Shown: piece by piece, positions 54,595-63,687 of the stretch
How the letters are laid out: the number at the start of each line of letters is the position of its first letter
Position numbering within the stretch: the first letter of the stretch is position 1
Assembly (NCBI RefSeq): GCF_013408425.1
Contig: NZ_JACBYV010000001.1
Coordinates: forward strand, 992,001-1,056,000
From: Pseudomonas flavescens
Lineage (GTDB): Bacteria > Pseudomonadota > Gammaproteobacteria > Pseudomonadales > Pseudomonadaceae
Length of the DNA stretch: 64,000 nt
Direction of reading: 5' to 3'
Made by a program: the position numbers and the translations under genes
Notes under the pieces: generated by a model
Databases searched by the model: none
Seen by the model: the letters and a program-made list of their open reading frames with translations, nothing else
Told to the model about the DNA's origin: nothing

Positions 54595-57500
54595 TTAGTC
54601 AGGCACTCTTAGATTCAGGATCTGATGATAAATTTTTATCCTCTCACCATTCACATATCTTGCCTCTTCATAGTAGCGTGCCTCCGCTTTAGGAGGATTC
54701 ACTTTCCTAGAGACCAAGGGGGTCGAAGGGCTCGATCCCCTGCTATCAAATCCTTTATATTCCTGACTATTGATATATGAGGCATAATTTGAGCAAAGCT
54801 CAGAGAAATCGTTACTTGACGAGTAAATGACAATAAATAGTGTGCAAATGCCTGATGAGTTGTAGCCAGCAATTTTATCCAGGTGCTCACGAATCACATT
54901 TCTGTCAACACTGTTCCCTAGACGAAAGGCTTCGATAATAGATATTGGATTACCTTTTCCATCCTGAATCCAACCATCAGTCTCGCCAACACCTTTGCCA
55001 GAGGCAGATCTCCCCATGCGAGATTGATCATGAACAGTCCAGCCAATAAAGCTCATTTTCTGCCTTAGCAATGAAACCATCCAGTCGTTGATTAAGTCTT
55101 CATCATCAAGAGGAATAGTGGCACTTGATTTGGCTGGAACTTTCTTTCTTAGGAGATTACCAACTCTCATAAGCAACTCATTGCCAACTTGTTCCATAAT
55201 CTCAAGCAGGTAGTTATCTATCGAGTTAGTTGGCTCTATAAAAATCTGGCTTTGAGAGAGAGCACCTAAGTTTTTAATGCGCAACCAACTATTTCTCAAT
55301 TCTGCTTCCAATGCGCCAACAGATACTGCGGGTACTTGGGCTAACGACGAGTGCGGCTGGGCTAGCGGTTCTAGCAGACCTGTTTGGATATTGATTAGTT
55401 CATTGCGTGCAGAAACGGACTGATCGTCTAGCTTGTCAAGTAGCGTCTTTACGTAGGAAAGCGCTTCGGTGTGACGCCCAAGTTTAGTTAAGTACTCTGT
55501 GCGCACATCTGCAAACTGGTAGCTATCTCGCTGGCGCTTTAATGCGCTTCCCCAAAATCCACTGAACTCTGACAGTAGTGACATTCTAAGACACGCTTGG
55601 AGAACGCTATGTAAGCTCTCATCAGCAAGCTCAGGCATTTGATTAGCAAGTGTATAATTCTCAAATACCCCCATCCACGTAGTATAGTGCGCATTAAGCA
55701 GTGCGACAGACTCCTCCATTTCCGGAATGGAAAGCAAGCTGTTGATCAACCCAGTAGCATTCTGCAAAGTTGGCGAAGCTTTTGTCAAACGAGCAAACTT
55801 CGCTATTGAAGCTTCCTTGTTCGCCGGCATTTCAAGCGTCGCTATTAAAAATATTCTGAATTCATCTATTGATCTAGATATTTCCTGCTCTTGGATAGTC
55901 GCCTCAAATTTAGAAAGAATCTCGATCTTCTCTACTGGTGTTTTCGACGCATCATCGAAAATCTCTTTTAAACTCACCTTGGCTATCAGTTCCTCAACCT
56001 TGGCTCTATGAGTTTTATGCGAGTTTTTCTGGATGTTCTCCAATAGATACTTGGCAGTAGTAATGTGGTTATTGTTTGCGGCTTTTATTGCTGTATCGAA
56101 TATCTCGGGAACCCAGTACTGCTTCTCAAGCTCCACATTTCTACTCGCGATAATTGCCGAAATTGTGGCCTTGCGCTCCTGCAAATTAGTCCTATCCAGA
56201 AGATCAAATAAAGCGCTCAGAGGTGGCTTGCGCGAGATAATTGTATTCAGAAAACTATTGTAACAGTCGCTAGATACGTCGTTGGTCAACTCGCAAATCG
56301 CTCGCCAGAGTCGTAGTGGACTATGGCTTGCGTGATCATTTGTATAGTTTAGAGCGCCAGAGAAATCATCTGGGGCAAACCCGAAACGGTCAATAATGGA
56401 GCATAGCTCGTCAAAAACTGTGCCCTTTATCTCACCATTCAATGAACTGTCATGGACATTCAGGAGTGTCCGTAAATGTAGCCTCACTGCAGAGTTTAAC
56501 GCGCTAGATTCGCCTGCGGGCAATCCCTCGATTCGATCCGGCCATTCGTGTAGTGCCAATAACCATTTTGCTTGTTGTAGCTTTGAAAGATGCGGAAGGA
56601 GTTGACCCCAGCTTAAGTCATCAAAAAGTGTAGGGTCGTCGCCACTAATAGACTTGCCGTGTCGGCGGTCATTGAGAACCTGTAGATAACTACTGGTTAG
56701 AGTCTTAGCCAGAATGCGAGATGTGTTATCGCCAGAGATATTTTTCTTTTCTGATATTTCAATAGACCAGAATAGCACGAGCCAATGACCCATCGGAGCA
56801 GGGGCGTATAGACTGCGGTTCTCAAAAGCCCGGTCGTGGATAAGTTCACCAATGAGCACTAGGTGATCTTCAAAAAGATTCTGCTTGTAGCCCATCTCTG
56901 TAATATATTTCAGAGAAAGGATTGTAGCTTTTAGGCTGGGGATTCGAGTATCTGTGATTGGCCTCATGTTAGAACTATTAGAAAATTCATGGCTCACAAA
57001 CCATGCAACCATTTCACAGATAGATTCAAGCGTGCCGCGTACATGTTTGTACTCAATGTTACTTTCGAAGCTATTACAATATACCTCAAGTCCCTGAGTC
57101 CATATCAGATCTTGCCATGCTTTCTCGTAATCGACTTTCGATGAAGCTCTACGCAAAGCATTGCTTGCCATTTTTTGATACAATGCTATGAGGCCAATAT
57201 GGCTGGTAGGGTTAAATGAAAGTAAGAAACACAAATAGCTCGGGTCAGTGATATCCCTGAATAGAAAATCATTGAGTTTCGGCGCGATTTGAGAGTGTTC
57301 AATCAGTCGTTGGGTCAATTTGAAGCTGTTTTGAACTGTATAAGCATTGTGCTCATTCTTAATGATTAGCCATACGAGGAACCCCGTAATATGATCGCGA
57401 TCATAATAACCATGGCGATCATTACGCTTGAACCATTCGATGGCTTCTAGCAGAGTCGTTCTGGGTACTTTCTGCATCCCATCGATGACGTCTTGCAAGG

Positions 57501-58344
57501 GCTGCAAATTAAGCGAATTCGCATAACTTATATCGGTGGATCCTGGCGTACGGGACAGTTCAGTCAATGATTCAATTCGATTGCAGTCTAGTGCAATGTC
57601 GGCAGCGCATTTCGACCAATCTTCAAGTAATTTCTGGTCTGACTTTATAAATGCTAGGGCGCATCCAAGAAACTCATCAAGATCAACTCTATTCTCGAAA
57701 TCTATCTCGAAAACATAGGGTCGATCTGCTGCGGTACGCATCCTGATAGTGTACTCATCGAATGCTTCATCAGGGGTGTCTTTCGTGATACGCAGAGCAT
57801 TCCAGAGGTAGGTTCCTACACCAAAAATGTCGTCGTCTTCAATAGCTATTCTTAGGTAGTCGCCATCCGGTGTTAGGCGATCTCCTACCAGAGCAAGATC
57901 AGGCCCTCCAATTTCGCTTTTATGCAGCCGCAAGTGCGGAGATGAAAGCTCACCGCCATGATAACGTATTTCATAGAGAAATCGGTGGGCACTCAGCTCA
58001 TTACGTAGCTGAGTCGGCATATTTCCCGATATCTCTGTAGTTCTTTGAACGCAAAGATTGTCATTTGGGAAACTAATTAATCTAGCAGATTCCAGCGTTT
58101 CAATATTTATTGGATGTGCGAGGCAATAAGGATATCCCTCAATCGTCGGCCAGGGCTCCCTATCCTGGATGAGTGACTTAACGACTTCTCTGGTAAGGCG
58201 GGCGGGGTAAAGTTTCGCCTTAAGAACTAGCGATGCAATTTTTTCGTGGATTCTGTTCGGCTGCGAAGAGGGCTTTTCTGGATAAGCCTGCCTATAAATG
58301 GATAGTTTTTTTTCCAAGTCTTTAATTAGTTCATAATTACTCAT
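54595..58344 (-). CDS. 1249-residue protein with C-terminal PD-(D/E)XK-like domain, last gene of the graspetide/nuclease operon
   Basis: This very large soluble protein is mostly helical, possibly a repeat scaffold, with no Walker motifs. Near the C-terminus, GKGVGETDGWI (E1121, D1123) is followed by ISIIEAFRL (E1138), the pattern of a restriction-type nuclease with the usual lysine replaced; IVIYSSSNDFSEL follows as the next strand. Its ATG overlaps the stop of the helicase gene by four bases. Codon use is clearly AT-richer than that of the two genes before it. It looks like a third, large component added to a Gabija-like pair; I do not recognise a named family. Confidence 0.75.
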   Translation of the reverse strand: MSNYELIKDLEKKLSIYRQAYPEKPSSQPNRIHEKIASLVLKAKLYPARLTREVVKSLIQDREPWPTIEGYPYCLAHPINIETLESARLISFPNDNLCVQRTTEISGNMPTQLRNELSAHRFLYEIRYHGGELSSPHLRLHKSEIGGPDLALVGDRLTPDGDYLRIAIEDDDIFGVGTYLWNALRITKDTPDEAFDEYTIRMRTAADRPYVFEIDFENRVDLDEFLGCALAFIKSDQKLLEDWSKCAADIALDCNRIESLTELSRTPGSTDISYANSLNLQPLQDVIDGMQKVPRTTLLEAIEWFKRNDRHGYYDRDHITGFLVWLIIKNEHNAYTVQNSFKLTQRLIEHSQIAPKLNDFLFRDITDPSYLCFLLSFNPTSHIGLIALYQKMASNALRRASSKVDYEKAWQDLIWTQGLEVYCNSFESNIEYKHVRGTLESICEMVAWFVSHEFSNSSNMRPITDTRIPSLKATILSLKYITEMGYKQNLFEDHLVLIGELIHDRAFENRSLYAPAPMGHWLVLFWSIEISEKKNISGDNTSRILAKTLTSSYLQVLNDRRHGKSISGDDPTLFDDLSWGQLLPHLSKLQQAKWLLALHEWPDRIEGLPAGESSALNSAVRLHLRTLLNVHDSSLNGEIKGTVFDELCSIIDRFGFAPDDFSGALNYTNDHASHSPLRLWRAICELTNDVSSDCYNSFLNTIISRKPPLSALFDLLDRTNLQERKATISAIIASRNVELEKQYWVPEIFDTAIKAANNNHITTAKYLLENIQKNSHKTHRAKVEELIAKVSLKEIFDDASKTPVEKIEILSKFEATIQEQEISRSIDEFRIFLIATLEMPANKEASIAKFARLTKASPTLQNATGLINSLLSIPEMEESVALLNAHYTTWMGVFENYTLANQMPELADESLHSVLQACLRMSLLSEFSGFWGSALKRQRDSYQFADVRTEYLTKLGRHTEALSYVKTLLDKLDDQSVSARNELINIQTGLLEPLAQPHSSLAQVPAVSVGALEAELRNSWLRIKNLGALSQSQIFIEPTNSIDNYLLEIMEQVGNELLMRVGNLLRKKVPAKSSATIPLDDEDLINDWMVSLLRQKMSFIGWTVHDQSRMGRSASGKGVGETDGWIQDGKGNPISIIEAFRLGNSVDRNVIREHLDKIAGYNSSGICTLFIVIYSSSNDFSELCSNYASYINSQEYKGFDSRGSSPSTPLVSRKVNPPKAEARYYEEARYVNGERIKIYHQILNLRVPD

Positions 58345-59501
58345 GCAATTCCCTTGGCCTGTAGTGCTTGCTCATCGTTGAGTTCTCCATCTCCGCTAGG
58401 CGATTGACCACCGTCAGGTGTCCAGTAGGTAAGTATCGATGCCCCCGGCTTGTCTAGGATGATCGCAACACTCTGCTCAGCCCGTGTGACCGCGACATAG
58501 AAATCAGCCGCAGAAAGAGGCTTGAGAGGCTCCCCCTTGCTGATGAACTTCCCTATGGGGCTGGTTGGATAGATCAAAACACGGTTGAATGTCTGACCTT
58601 TCGATACACCAAAATTCATGTAGTCGAGTTCGAACTCCTTGCCTGACTTGATGTTGTCACGCAGGCATTGGGGCTGGAACGCCTCGACGTACAGACCGAC
58701 GTGCTCCTTCCTCACCAAGAAGACACCGTCGTGTGCCGTGGTCACGTGATTCTCCGAGGTCGTTTCTGGAAACTCCCAGCTCGCATCGAAGATCGTGTCG
58801 GAAAACGTGGCGATAGATTGGCAGCATCGCCAAGTGACGGAGCTGTAGTTGATCTCCAGCCGGCAAGCCTTTTGCTGTTTTTTGAACCACTCATGCGATT
58901 TGGAGTAGGCGAAGGCCTTCTTCATTTGGCCCCGAGGATTCGTGGACAAAATAGCCTGGCGGACATCGCCAACGAGCCGAATTTCGATGCGAGTGCCGAA
59001 CAATGCCTGCAAGATATCCAGGTCATAGCCAGAGAGATCCTGCACCTCGTCGATGAGGATTTCGTCGTAGAGGCATTCAAGGCGACGAATCAAGGCACCA
59101 CTGCTTTGACCGATCAATTCGTATGCTAAGCGCGCTGTTTCTTTCGCATACACGCTTTCCCCTGAGTCGAAGAATCGGTTCTCGCCGCTCGCGTATCGTC
59201 CTGGATCACCGTCGTAATTGAAGCCTCTGCAACGCTTTCCTGGGAATGCGAATGGCACAAAGGGTTTGACGAAGTGACGCAGCAGGAAACTGAACCAGCC
59301 ACATACTTCCAAGCTGGGCCGGTCACCGACATATCGCCTAACGCGCTCGCGAAGCTCAATCTGGTTGGTCTGAGTGAAGGTGATGAGCAGCACCTTGCGA
59401 TCAACAGGTAGCGCCTTGCAGTGCTCCACCAGGCTTTGCGTCTTGCGAGCACCTGCGACCGCCAGGGTCAGGTAATTATTAGCCACGGCTGAGTTAACCA
59501 T
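58341..59501 (-). CDS. Compact UvrD-like helicase, GajB-like
   Basis: A 386-residue superfamily 1 protein. The Walker A region reads AVAGARKT (14-21), retaining KT but with arginine replacing the glycine before it. Walker B is IDEVQD (about 150-155), followed by LVGDVRQAI, MNFGVSKGQTFNRVLI and the C-terminal VAVTRAEQSVAII. It is shorter than GajB (about 500) and UvrD. The ATG at 59501 overlaps the end of the nuclease gene by eight bases and is preferred to a longer frame. Together with the OLD nuclease before it and the large protein after it, it forms a three-gene module. Confidence 0.78.
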   Translation of the reverse strand: MVNSAVANNYLTLAVAGARKTQSLVEHCKALPVDRKVLLITFTQTNQIELRERVRRYVGDRPSLEVCGWFSFLLRHFVKPFVPFAFPGKRCRGFNYDGDPGRYASGENRFFDSGESVYAKETARLAYELIGQSSGALIRRLECLYDEILIDEVQDLSGYDLDILQALFGTRIEIRLVGDVRQAILSTNPRGQMKKAFAYSKSHEWFKKQQKACRLEINYSSVTWRCCQSIATFSDTIFDASWEFPETTSENHVTTAHDGVFLVRKEHVGLYVEAFQPQCLRDNIKSGKEFELDYMNFGVSKGQTFNRVLIYPTSPIGKFISKGEPLKPLSAADFYVAVTRAEQSVAIILDKPGASILTYWTPDGGQSPSGDGELNDEQALQAKGIA

Positions 59502-61092
59502 GGATAAACCGCGCTGCTGCTTCCATGTACGGCGGCGGCGTGAGGGTTTCCTGGGATTCGGCGATGAGCAGCGCTGCTTCTGTTTTCTCCCTCGACATCC
59601 ATTTATCAAGGTTGGCCCGGTCGGTTACACCAAGGATCTTGCGCAGGGTCGCTTCGCTATTGCACGCCATCAGTTGCGGCTCCAGCGTCCTACCAGCTTC
59701 CTTCGCGCCAATGAATAGCGCTCGGTTGCCAGCTTCGAGCAGTTCTTTGACGGGCTCTTTGAGGGCTTCTGGGTCTTGCCCGTCGTTGTCCCGAAGCACC
59801 GCAACGGGACGATCAATGGCCGCGCAAAGCTCCAGGCAGCGCTTCAGCGTCAGACCTTGCATGCTCATCACATCAATCCCCAGTTCCATCGGGGAAGCTT
59901 TGTAGAGGTCTCTGAAGAAGCGCTCGAACAGGATTTCGTCCGATGGGCCCTCCACCAAGACGAGCTTGTGGGCCAGCACCATTCGTAACGTGTCGAAGCC
60001 TGCGAGCTTCTGAAAATAGGTGACAGTGTCCGGATCAAGCTCCTCGATGTGGGACGCTTTACCACGATGCAGCAATAACAATGAGCTCAACCCAAGACGG
60101 TTCAGCACGTATGCACTGTGGGTTGAAATGAACAGTTGCCGTTCGCCAGCTGCATCCTCAATGCGCGATAGCAACGTGGTCAGGCTTGTGTGCGAAAGGT
60201 GATTTTCCGGTTCTTCAATCATCACGATGTTGGTCTGCTCAGACAGGCGCTGCATAGCCAGCGTGATCTTGATCGAAGCCTGCTGCCCCTGACCTGCCAG
60301 TGCGAACGGCACATGATCCACATGCGGTGTAACCGCCCCCTCCCAAGAGGATTGAGCGCTTTGATCCATCGCCAAGGCCATTTCCTGATGATCCAGCGGA
60401 GCTCGGATTTCCTTCAGCCGTTGATTCACGTCGCCCAGCGAGTCGTCGGTAATCGACTCTTTGATTGAGCGGTAGTGATGGGAGATTTTGGCTTTCTCGC
60501 TTGGCTCCAAATGGTCACTCAGGATTTGGCGCAGGTGATAGTCGATACCTGAGGTAGAGCGCACGGTACGTGAATCGATGGTCGCGACAGCAAGCTGCCG
60601 TGGGCGTCGGGTCAACACCTCATCCCCGAAGGTTCGCCATTCGATCTTGTAGTACTCGACGGGAATCAGCGCGCTGGGGTTGGCCCGCCACTGAGTCAGC
60701 TCCTCCTCATACTCGGGATTGGGTATGACCTTGAACGAGATGCCTGGGCAGGCATTGGTCTTTCTGTCGCTGTTGATCGCGCCGCAGAGAAACTGCAGCT
60801 CCTCTCGATTCTCCAGGAACAGCTCGATCAGGATTTCCGGGAGGGCTGGATTCTCTCCCCAGCCTTCATCCTCAAGAAATTGCGACACCAAGGCCTTATT
60901 AAACCAGTAAGGGTTCAGCTCCTCTTGGGCTGAGCGGCCACCGATACGCCCATTGAGTGCAAGACCGATCGCCTCCATCAGGGTCGATTTTCCTGCGTCA
61001 TTACCACCCACCAAGATGTTGAGATCTGTGTTGGGGGTCAGGGTGAAATCTCTATAGATGCGATAGCCCTGAATCTTGATCTTCGTGATCAT
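59494..61092 (-). CDS. OLD-family ATPase with TOPRIM nuclease domain, GajA-like
   Basis: A 532-residue protein with an N-terminal ATPase (Walker A GGNDAGKS at 29-36, a divergent signature around ALAGQGQQASI at 265-275, Walker B NIVMIEEPENHLS at 288-300, H-loop FISTHSAYVL at 321-330) and a TOPRIM domain with VLVEGPSDEI (E381) and VLRDNDGQD (D435/D437). It is distinct from the 639-residue OLD protein at 11909, so the window holds two different GajA-like genes. It is coupled to the helicase gene downstream; 68 bases separate it from the membrane-protein gene. Confidence 0.82.
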   Translation of the reverse strand: MITKIKIQGYRIYRDFTLTPNTDLNILVGGNDAGKSTLMEAIGLALNGRIGGRSAQEELNPYWFNKALVSQFLEDEGWGENPALPEILIELFLENREELQFLCGAINSDRKTNACPGISFKVIPNPEYEEELTQWRANPSALIPVEYYKIEWRTFGDEVLTRRPRQLAVATIDSRTVRSTSGIDYHLRQILSDHLEPSEKAKISHHYRSIKESITDDSLGDVNQRLKEIRAPLDHQEMALAMDQSAQSSWEGAVTPHVDHVPFALAGQGQQASIKITLAMQRLSEQTNIVMIEEPENHLSHTSLTTLLSRIEDAAGERQLFISTHSAYVLNRLGLSSLLLLHRGKASHIEELDPDTVTYFQKLAGFDTLRMVLAHKLVLVEGPSDEILFERFFRDLYKASPMELGIDVMSMQGLTLKRCLELCAAIDRPVAVLRDNDGQDPEALKEPVKELLEAGNRALFIGAKEAGRTLEPQLMACNSEATLRKILGVTDRANLDKWMSREKTEAALLIAESQETLTPPPYMEAAARFIHG

Positions 61093-61160
61093 CTGCTGTC
61101 CCTGCGTGGCGGCGATTGGGTCTGGGTACCAAGTGTTGGGGCTGGGGGATGCGTATCGTG

Positions 61161-61823
61161 CTACGGAAAACAGGCCATGAGTGGCGTGACGATCTCGTTA
61201 TGAATTCGACCAATTAACCAGACTGCCGCAGGCCAACTTGCCTGAACCCCCAAGAAGGCCACGAAGCACATGAAGGCCCGGAGAAGAAGCTCGTGCGTCA
61301 TCTTTATGGAGCTGATCTTTCGGTTATTTGCGTCGTAGTTCTGGATGACGGCTTTCAGCAATTCCTTCGCCAGTCTTTCTTCTGGCTTGTCCGAATTGAG
61401 GCTGTCAGCGATATCGCCAGGGCTTACCACTGTCGACGCGGAAATCTTGATGGTCTTCAGGGCCCATAGGCCCGACCGTGTCAGGAACACCAACGCCAGG
61501 ACGAAGAATGCCAGCAGTGTGCTCCGAGGAGCCCTGCCGATCTGATCCTCCCAGAGCCCTGGAAGGATGGATGCCAGAATCGGCATCAGAGCGGTAATTG
61601 CTGCGAGATAAAGACCAGCCTTGGAGTCAGCTCCCCGGCGACGCTCTTGCTCGGCATCAAAGAGCCTGCGAGCCTCCTCCAAGGCTACATCGCTCTTATC
61701 CGCCCAGGATCCCTGATCAACCTTTTCGTGCTCACTTTTGAGCCACTTCTGTTGTTGAGAGTCAGCCGTTGATGAGGAAAGTGTGAGGCGAGGCCATAGC
61801 CAATCAGGCACTAGCTTTGGCAT
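61161..61823 (-). CDS. Multi-pass membrane protein between graspetide and nuclease genes
   Basis: A 220-residue protein with an N-terminal charged helix (EEARRLFDAEQERRRGADSK) and three hydrophobic segments: AGLYLAAITALMPILASIL (about 69-87), LLAFFVLALVFL (about 103-114), and AFMCFVAFLGVQASWPAAVW (about 184-203). It resembles small transmembrane effectors of conflict systems in layout; it could also export or resist the modified peptide. The ATG overlaps the ATP-grasp stop by 13 bases, which ties it to that gene. Confidence 0.7.
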   Translation of the reverse strand: MPKLVPDWLWPRLTLSSSTADSQQQKWLKSEHEKVDQGSWADKSDVALEEARRLFDAEQERRRGADSKAGLYLAAITALMPILASILPGLWEDQIGRAPRSTLLAFFVLALVFLTRSGLWALKTIKISASTVVSPGDIADSLNSDKPEERLAKELLKAVIQNYDANNRKISSIKMTHELLLRAFMCFVAFLGVQASWPAAVWLIGRIHNEIVTPLMACFP

Positions 61824-62770
61824 CGGGCGATTCCTTCAAGTTCGTCCGCGATTGCTGCTGCGATGGGGTATCCAGTGAGGTTCTCGATCCAGGCCCATTG
61901 GCCATTCGGATTGATTTCCAAGAACCACAATTTGCCCTGTTGATCGCAGATAAAGTCGATCGCACCGTAACGTAGGTTCAGGCGTTTCATTAGGGCTCCA
62001 CATTGCTCCTCAACCTCACGGGGAAGCTCCATGCGCTCATGTCTGAGATCAGGCCTGCTGCCTTGGCGCCAATCTACGATGGTCTCTTCATGTTCCTGCG
62101 ACCTAATCGCGGTCGCGAAAACCTGGCAGCCAACCATCGTCACGCGGACGTCGTACTGCTTTTTGATCTCGGTCTGAACAATGAACGGCGCCAGTGCGAT
62201 GGAGCCCTCGTCGCTGTCGTTCAAACGCTCCAAACGGGTGGTGAAAATCACGCGTTCCTGTTCACCGCGGATCAACGCTTGCCGAAGTGGCTTCCCAATC
62301 GCAGGCCCTGCCTGAATGACCTCGCGCACCGATGCGATGTCGTTCGTGATCAAACCCTGTGGCACGTTGAAGCCTATTTCGCTCGCAAGCATCAACTGCT
62401 TTGGTTTGTCTTCCGCAGCGAAGATGTCCAAAGGAGCGTTGAGCCACATGCCCTCCAGGCGGGCATACAAGCTCTTTAGGAAAGCCCCCCATTCGGACTC
62501 CGCATACTCCCTTTCACCGTCGTCGGCGATGCTGACTTGGCTAGAAGGCTGGGCAGGACGCCGAAAGTAGGCTGCTTTGACATCCGATCCTTTGAGCACT
62601 CGATCACCGAATGACAGTGACCAAGCTCCCCTGGGAAATGCAGACATGGTGCAGCGAGCTGCTGGCATATCTTCGGTATTCAAACGAAAGAATGGCGTCT
62701 GCCGGCGCTTGAGCTCGGCTACCACGTAATCAATAGTGACGTCGCGACGATTGGTAACTAACAGCAGCAT
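61811..62770 (-). CDS. ATP-grasp ribosomal peptide maturase (MvdC/MvdD-like graspetide macrocyclase)
   Basis: A 319-residue ATP-grasp ligase that joins acidic side chains to Thr/Ser (ester) or Lys (amide) in precursor peptides. Family hallmarks are LLLVTNRRDVTIDYV at the N-terminus, KKQYDVRVTMVG, and YGAIDFI followed by LWFLEINPNGQW, the signature of MvdC/MvdD-type enzymes. AGGGAA lies before its ATG. It follows the repeat-containing peptide gene by 56 bases and overlaps the membrane-protein gene by 13. The length fits the family (about 320). Confidence 0.88.
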   Translation of the reverse strand: MLLLVTNRRDVTIDYVVAELKRRQTPFFRLNTEDMPAARCTMSAFPRGAWSLSFGDRVLKGSDVKAAYFRRPAQPSSQVSIADDGEREYAESEWGAFLKSLYARLEGMWLNAPLDIFAAEDKPKQLMLASEIGFNVPQGLITNDIASVREVIQAGPAIGKPLRQALIRGEQERVIFTTRLERLNDSDEGSIALAPFIVQTEIKKQYDVRVTMVGCQVFATAIRSQEHEETIVDWRQGSRPDLRHERMELPREVEEQCGALMKRLNLRYGAIDFICDQQGKLWFLEINPNGQWAWIENLTGYPIAAAIADELEGIARCQS

Positions 62771-62826
62771 TCGTTTTCCCTAACTCAATCCGTCCAGGTC
62801 AGCATTTCGCTTCGTTCTGAGCACTG

Positions 62827-63294
62827 TCAGCAGTGAAAACCAAAGGACTGGATGGCATCGTCGTCTGCTTCCTGCTGAACCTTTGTTTTGGTGACCAACT
62901 CCAGCAGTTGGGCTGCTGAGTAATTGTCATCTGCCTCGTCGATCGAGTCGGTCTTGGTCGCTAGCTGCAGGAGGTTGTTAAACCCGTTTGGTTGCGTGTC
63001 ATCGTCTCGTTCAATCTGCTGATGCGTTTTAGTCACCAGCTCAAGTGCTAGTTGGCAGTCATCATCTTCTTCGCCGTCGGCACGAGTCTTTGTCTTCAGT
63101 TGCGAGAGCGCTTGCTCATTGATGATCGGTTGAACACCTTGTTCGGTGTCGACTACCCACATTTGCTGCTGTTCGCAGTAGTAGCCAGGCAGCCGGTCTT
63201 CTCCAGTACGAAGTGTTCCGGATCGAGCCAGGAAAGGGGAAATTTTCGTGTTGCGAGGATGGTCGCAAGCGTCCGTGTCAGCGGTGTTGTCCAT
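62827..63294 (-). CDS. Graspetide precursor peptide with four LxTKT-x4-ExDD core repeats
   Basis: A 155-residue peptide. The leader carries PFLAR (20-24), like the PFFxRF leader motif that microviridin ligases recognise, and GYYCEQQQMWVVD (37-49). The C-terminal half contains four repeats: LKTKTRADGEEDDD (66-79), LVTKTHQQIERDDD (86-99), LATKTDSIDEADDN (111-124) and LVTKTKVQQEADDD (133-146). In each, two threonines and a following acidic cluster could form two ester rings, with lysine as an optional amide donor. It lies directly upstream of the ATP-grasp gene, the standard arrangement. The core motif is not one I can assign to a named graspetide group. Confidence 0.85.
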   Translation of the reverse strand: MDNTADTDACDHPRNTKISPFLARSGTLRTGEDRLPGYYCEQQQMWVVDTEQGVQPIINEQALSQLKTKTRADGEEDDDCQLALELVTKTHQQIERDDDTQPNGFNNLLQLATKTDSIDEADDNYSAAQLLELVTKTKVQQEADDDAIQSFGFHC

Positions 63295-63487
63295 GCATCA
63301 AGTCCATGAGTTCGAAAGGAGCGCTGGGCTGATACTACTTTGCTACCTGTTACCGGACAATGTGCTTTGGGGCCGTTTAGCGGTAGAAGCCACTCCTACC
63401 TCTAGGGCTGGCCTCTAAGCCACCATAGAGGGCATCCAGAGGGCCCATCTCGACATGGCGAGGGTTGCCGCAGCAGGGCCGAGGCAG

Positions 63488-63667
63488 TCAGGTAGCCTCG
63501 TACTGCGGCCTGTGTGAATCATCATGCTCAAGCGCTTCGATCAGGGCAGACAGCGCATCCGCTAAGCGAGCATCTTCCCACGCGTCCCCGGATGCCGGTT
63601 GGAAAGATTGGCAGTGACGAAGCAGAGCGTCGCGGTCGTTCCGGTTAAGGTCAAGCTGGACGAGCAT
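63488..63667 (-). CDS. Small 59-residue protein
   Basis: The short frame begins MLVQLDLNRNDRDALLRHCQ, has GGAG seven bases before its ATG and an acidic, helical composition (ALIEALEHDDSH). It sits between the TetR-type gene and the graspetide operon on the same strand, with 20 bases to the TetR stop and 193 to the peptide gene. Function unknown; it could be a host gene of the adjacent chromosome. Confidence 0.5.
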   Translation of the reverse strand: MLVQLDLNRNDRDALLRHCQSFQPASGDAWEDARLADALSALIEALEHDDSHRPQYEAT

Positions 63668-63687
63668 AGGGGCTCCTGGTTACCGAT

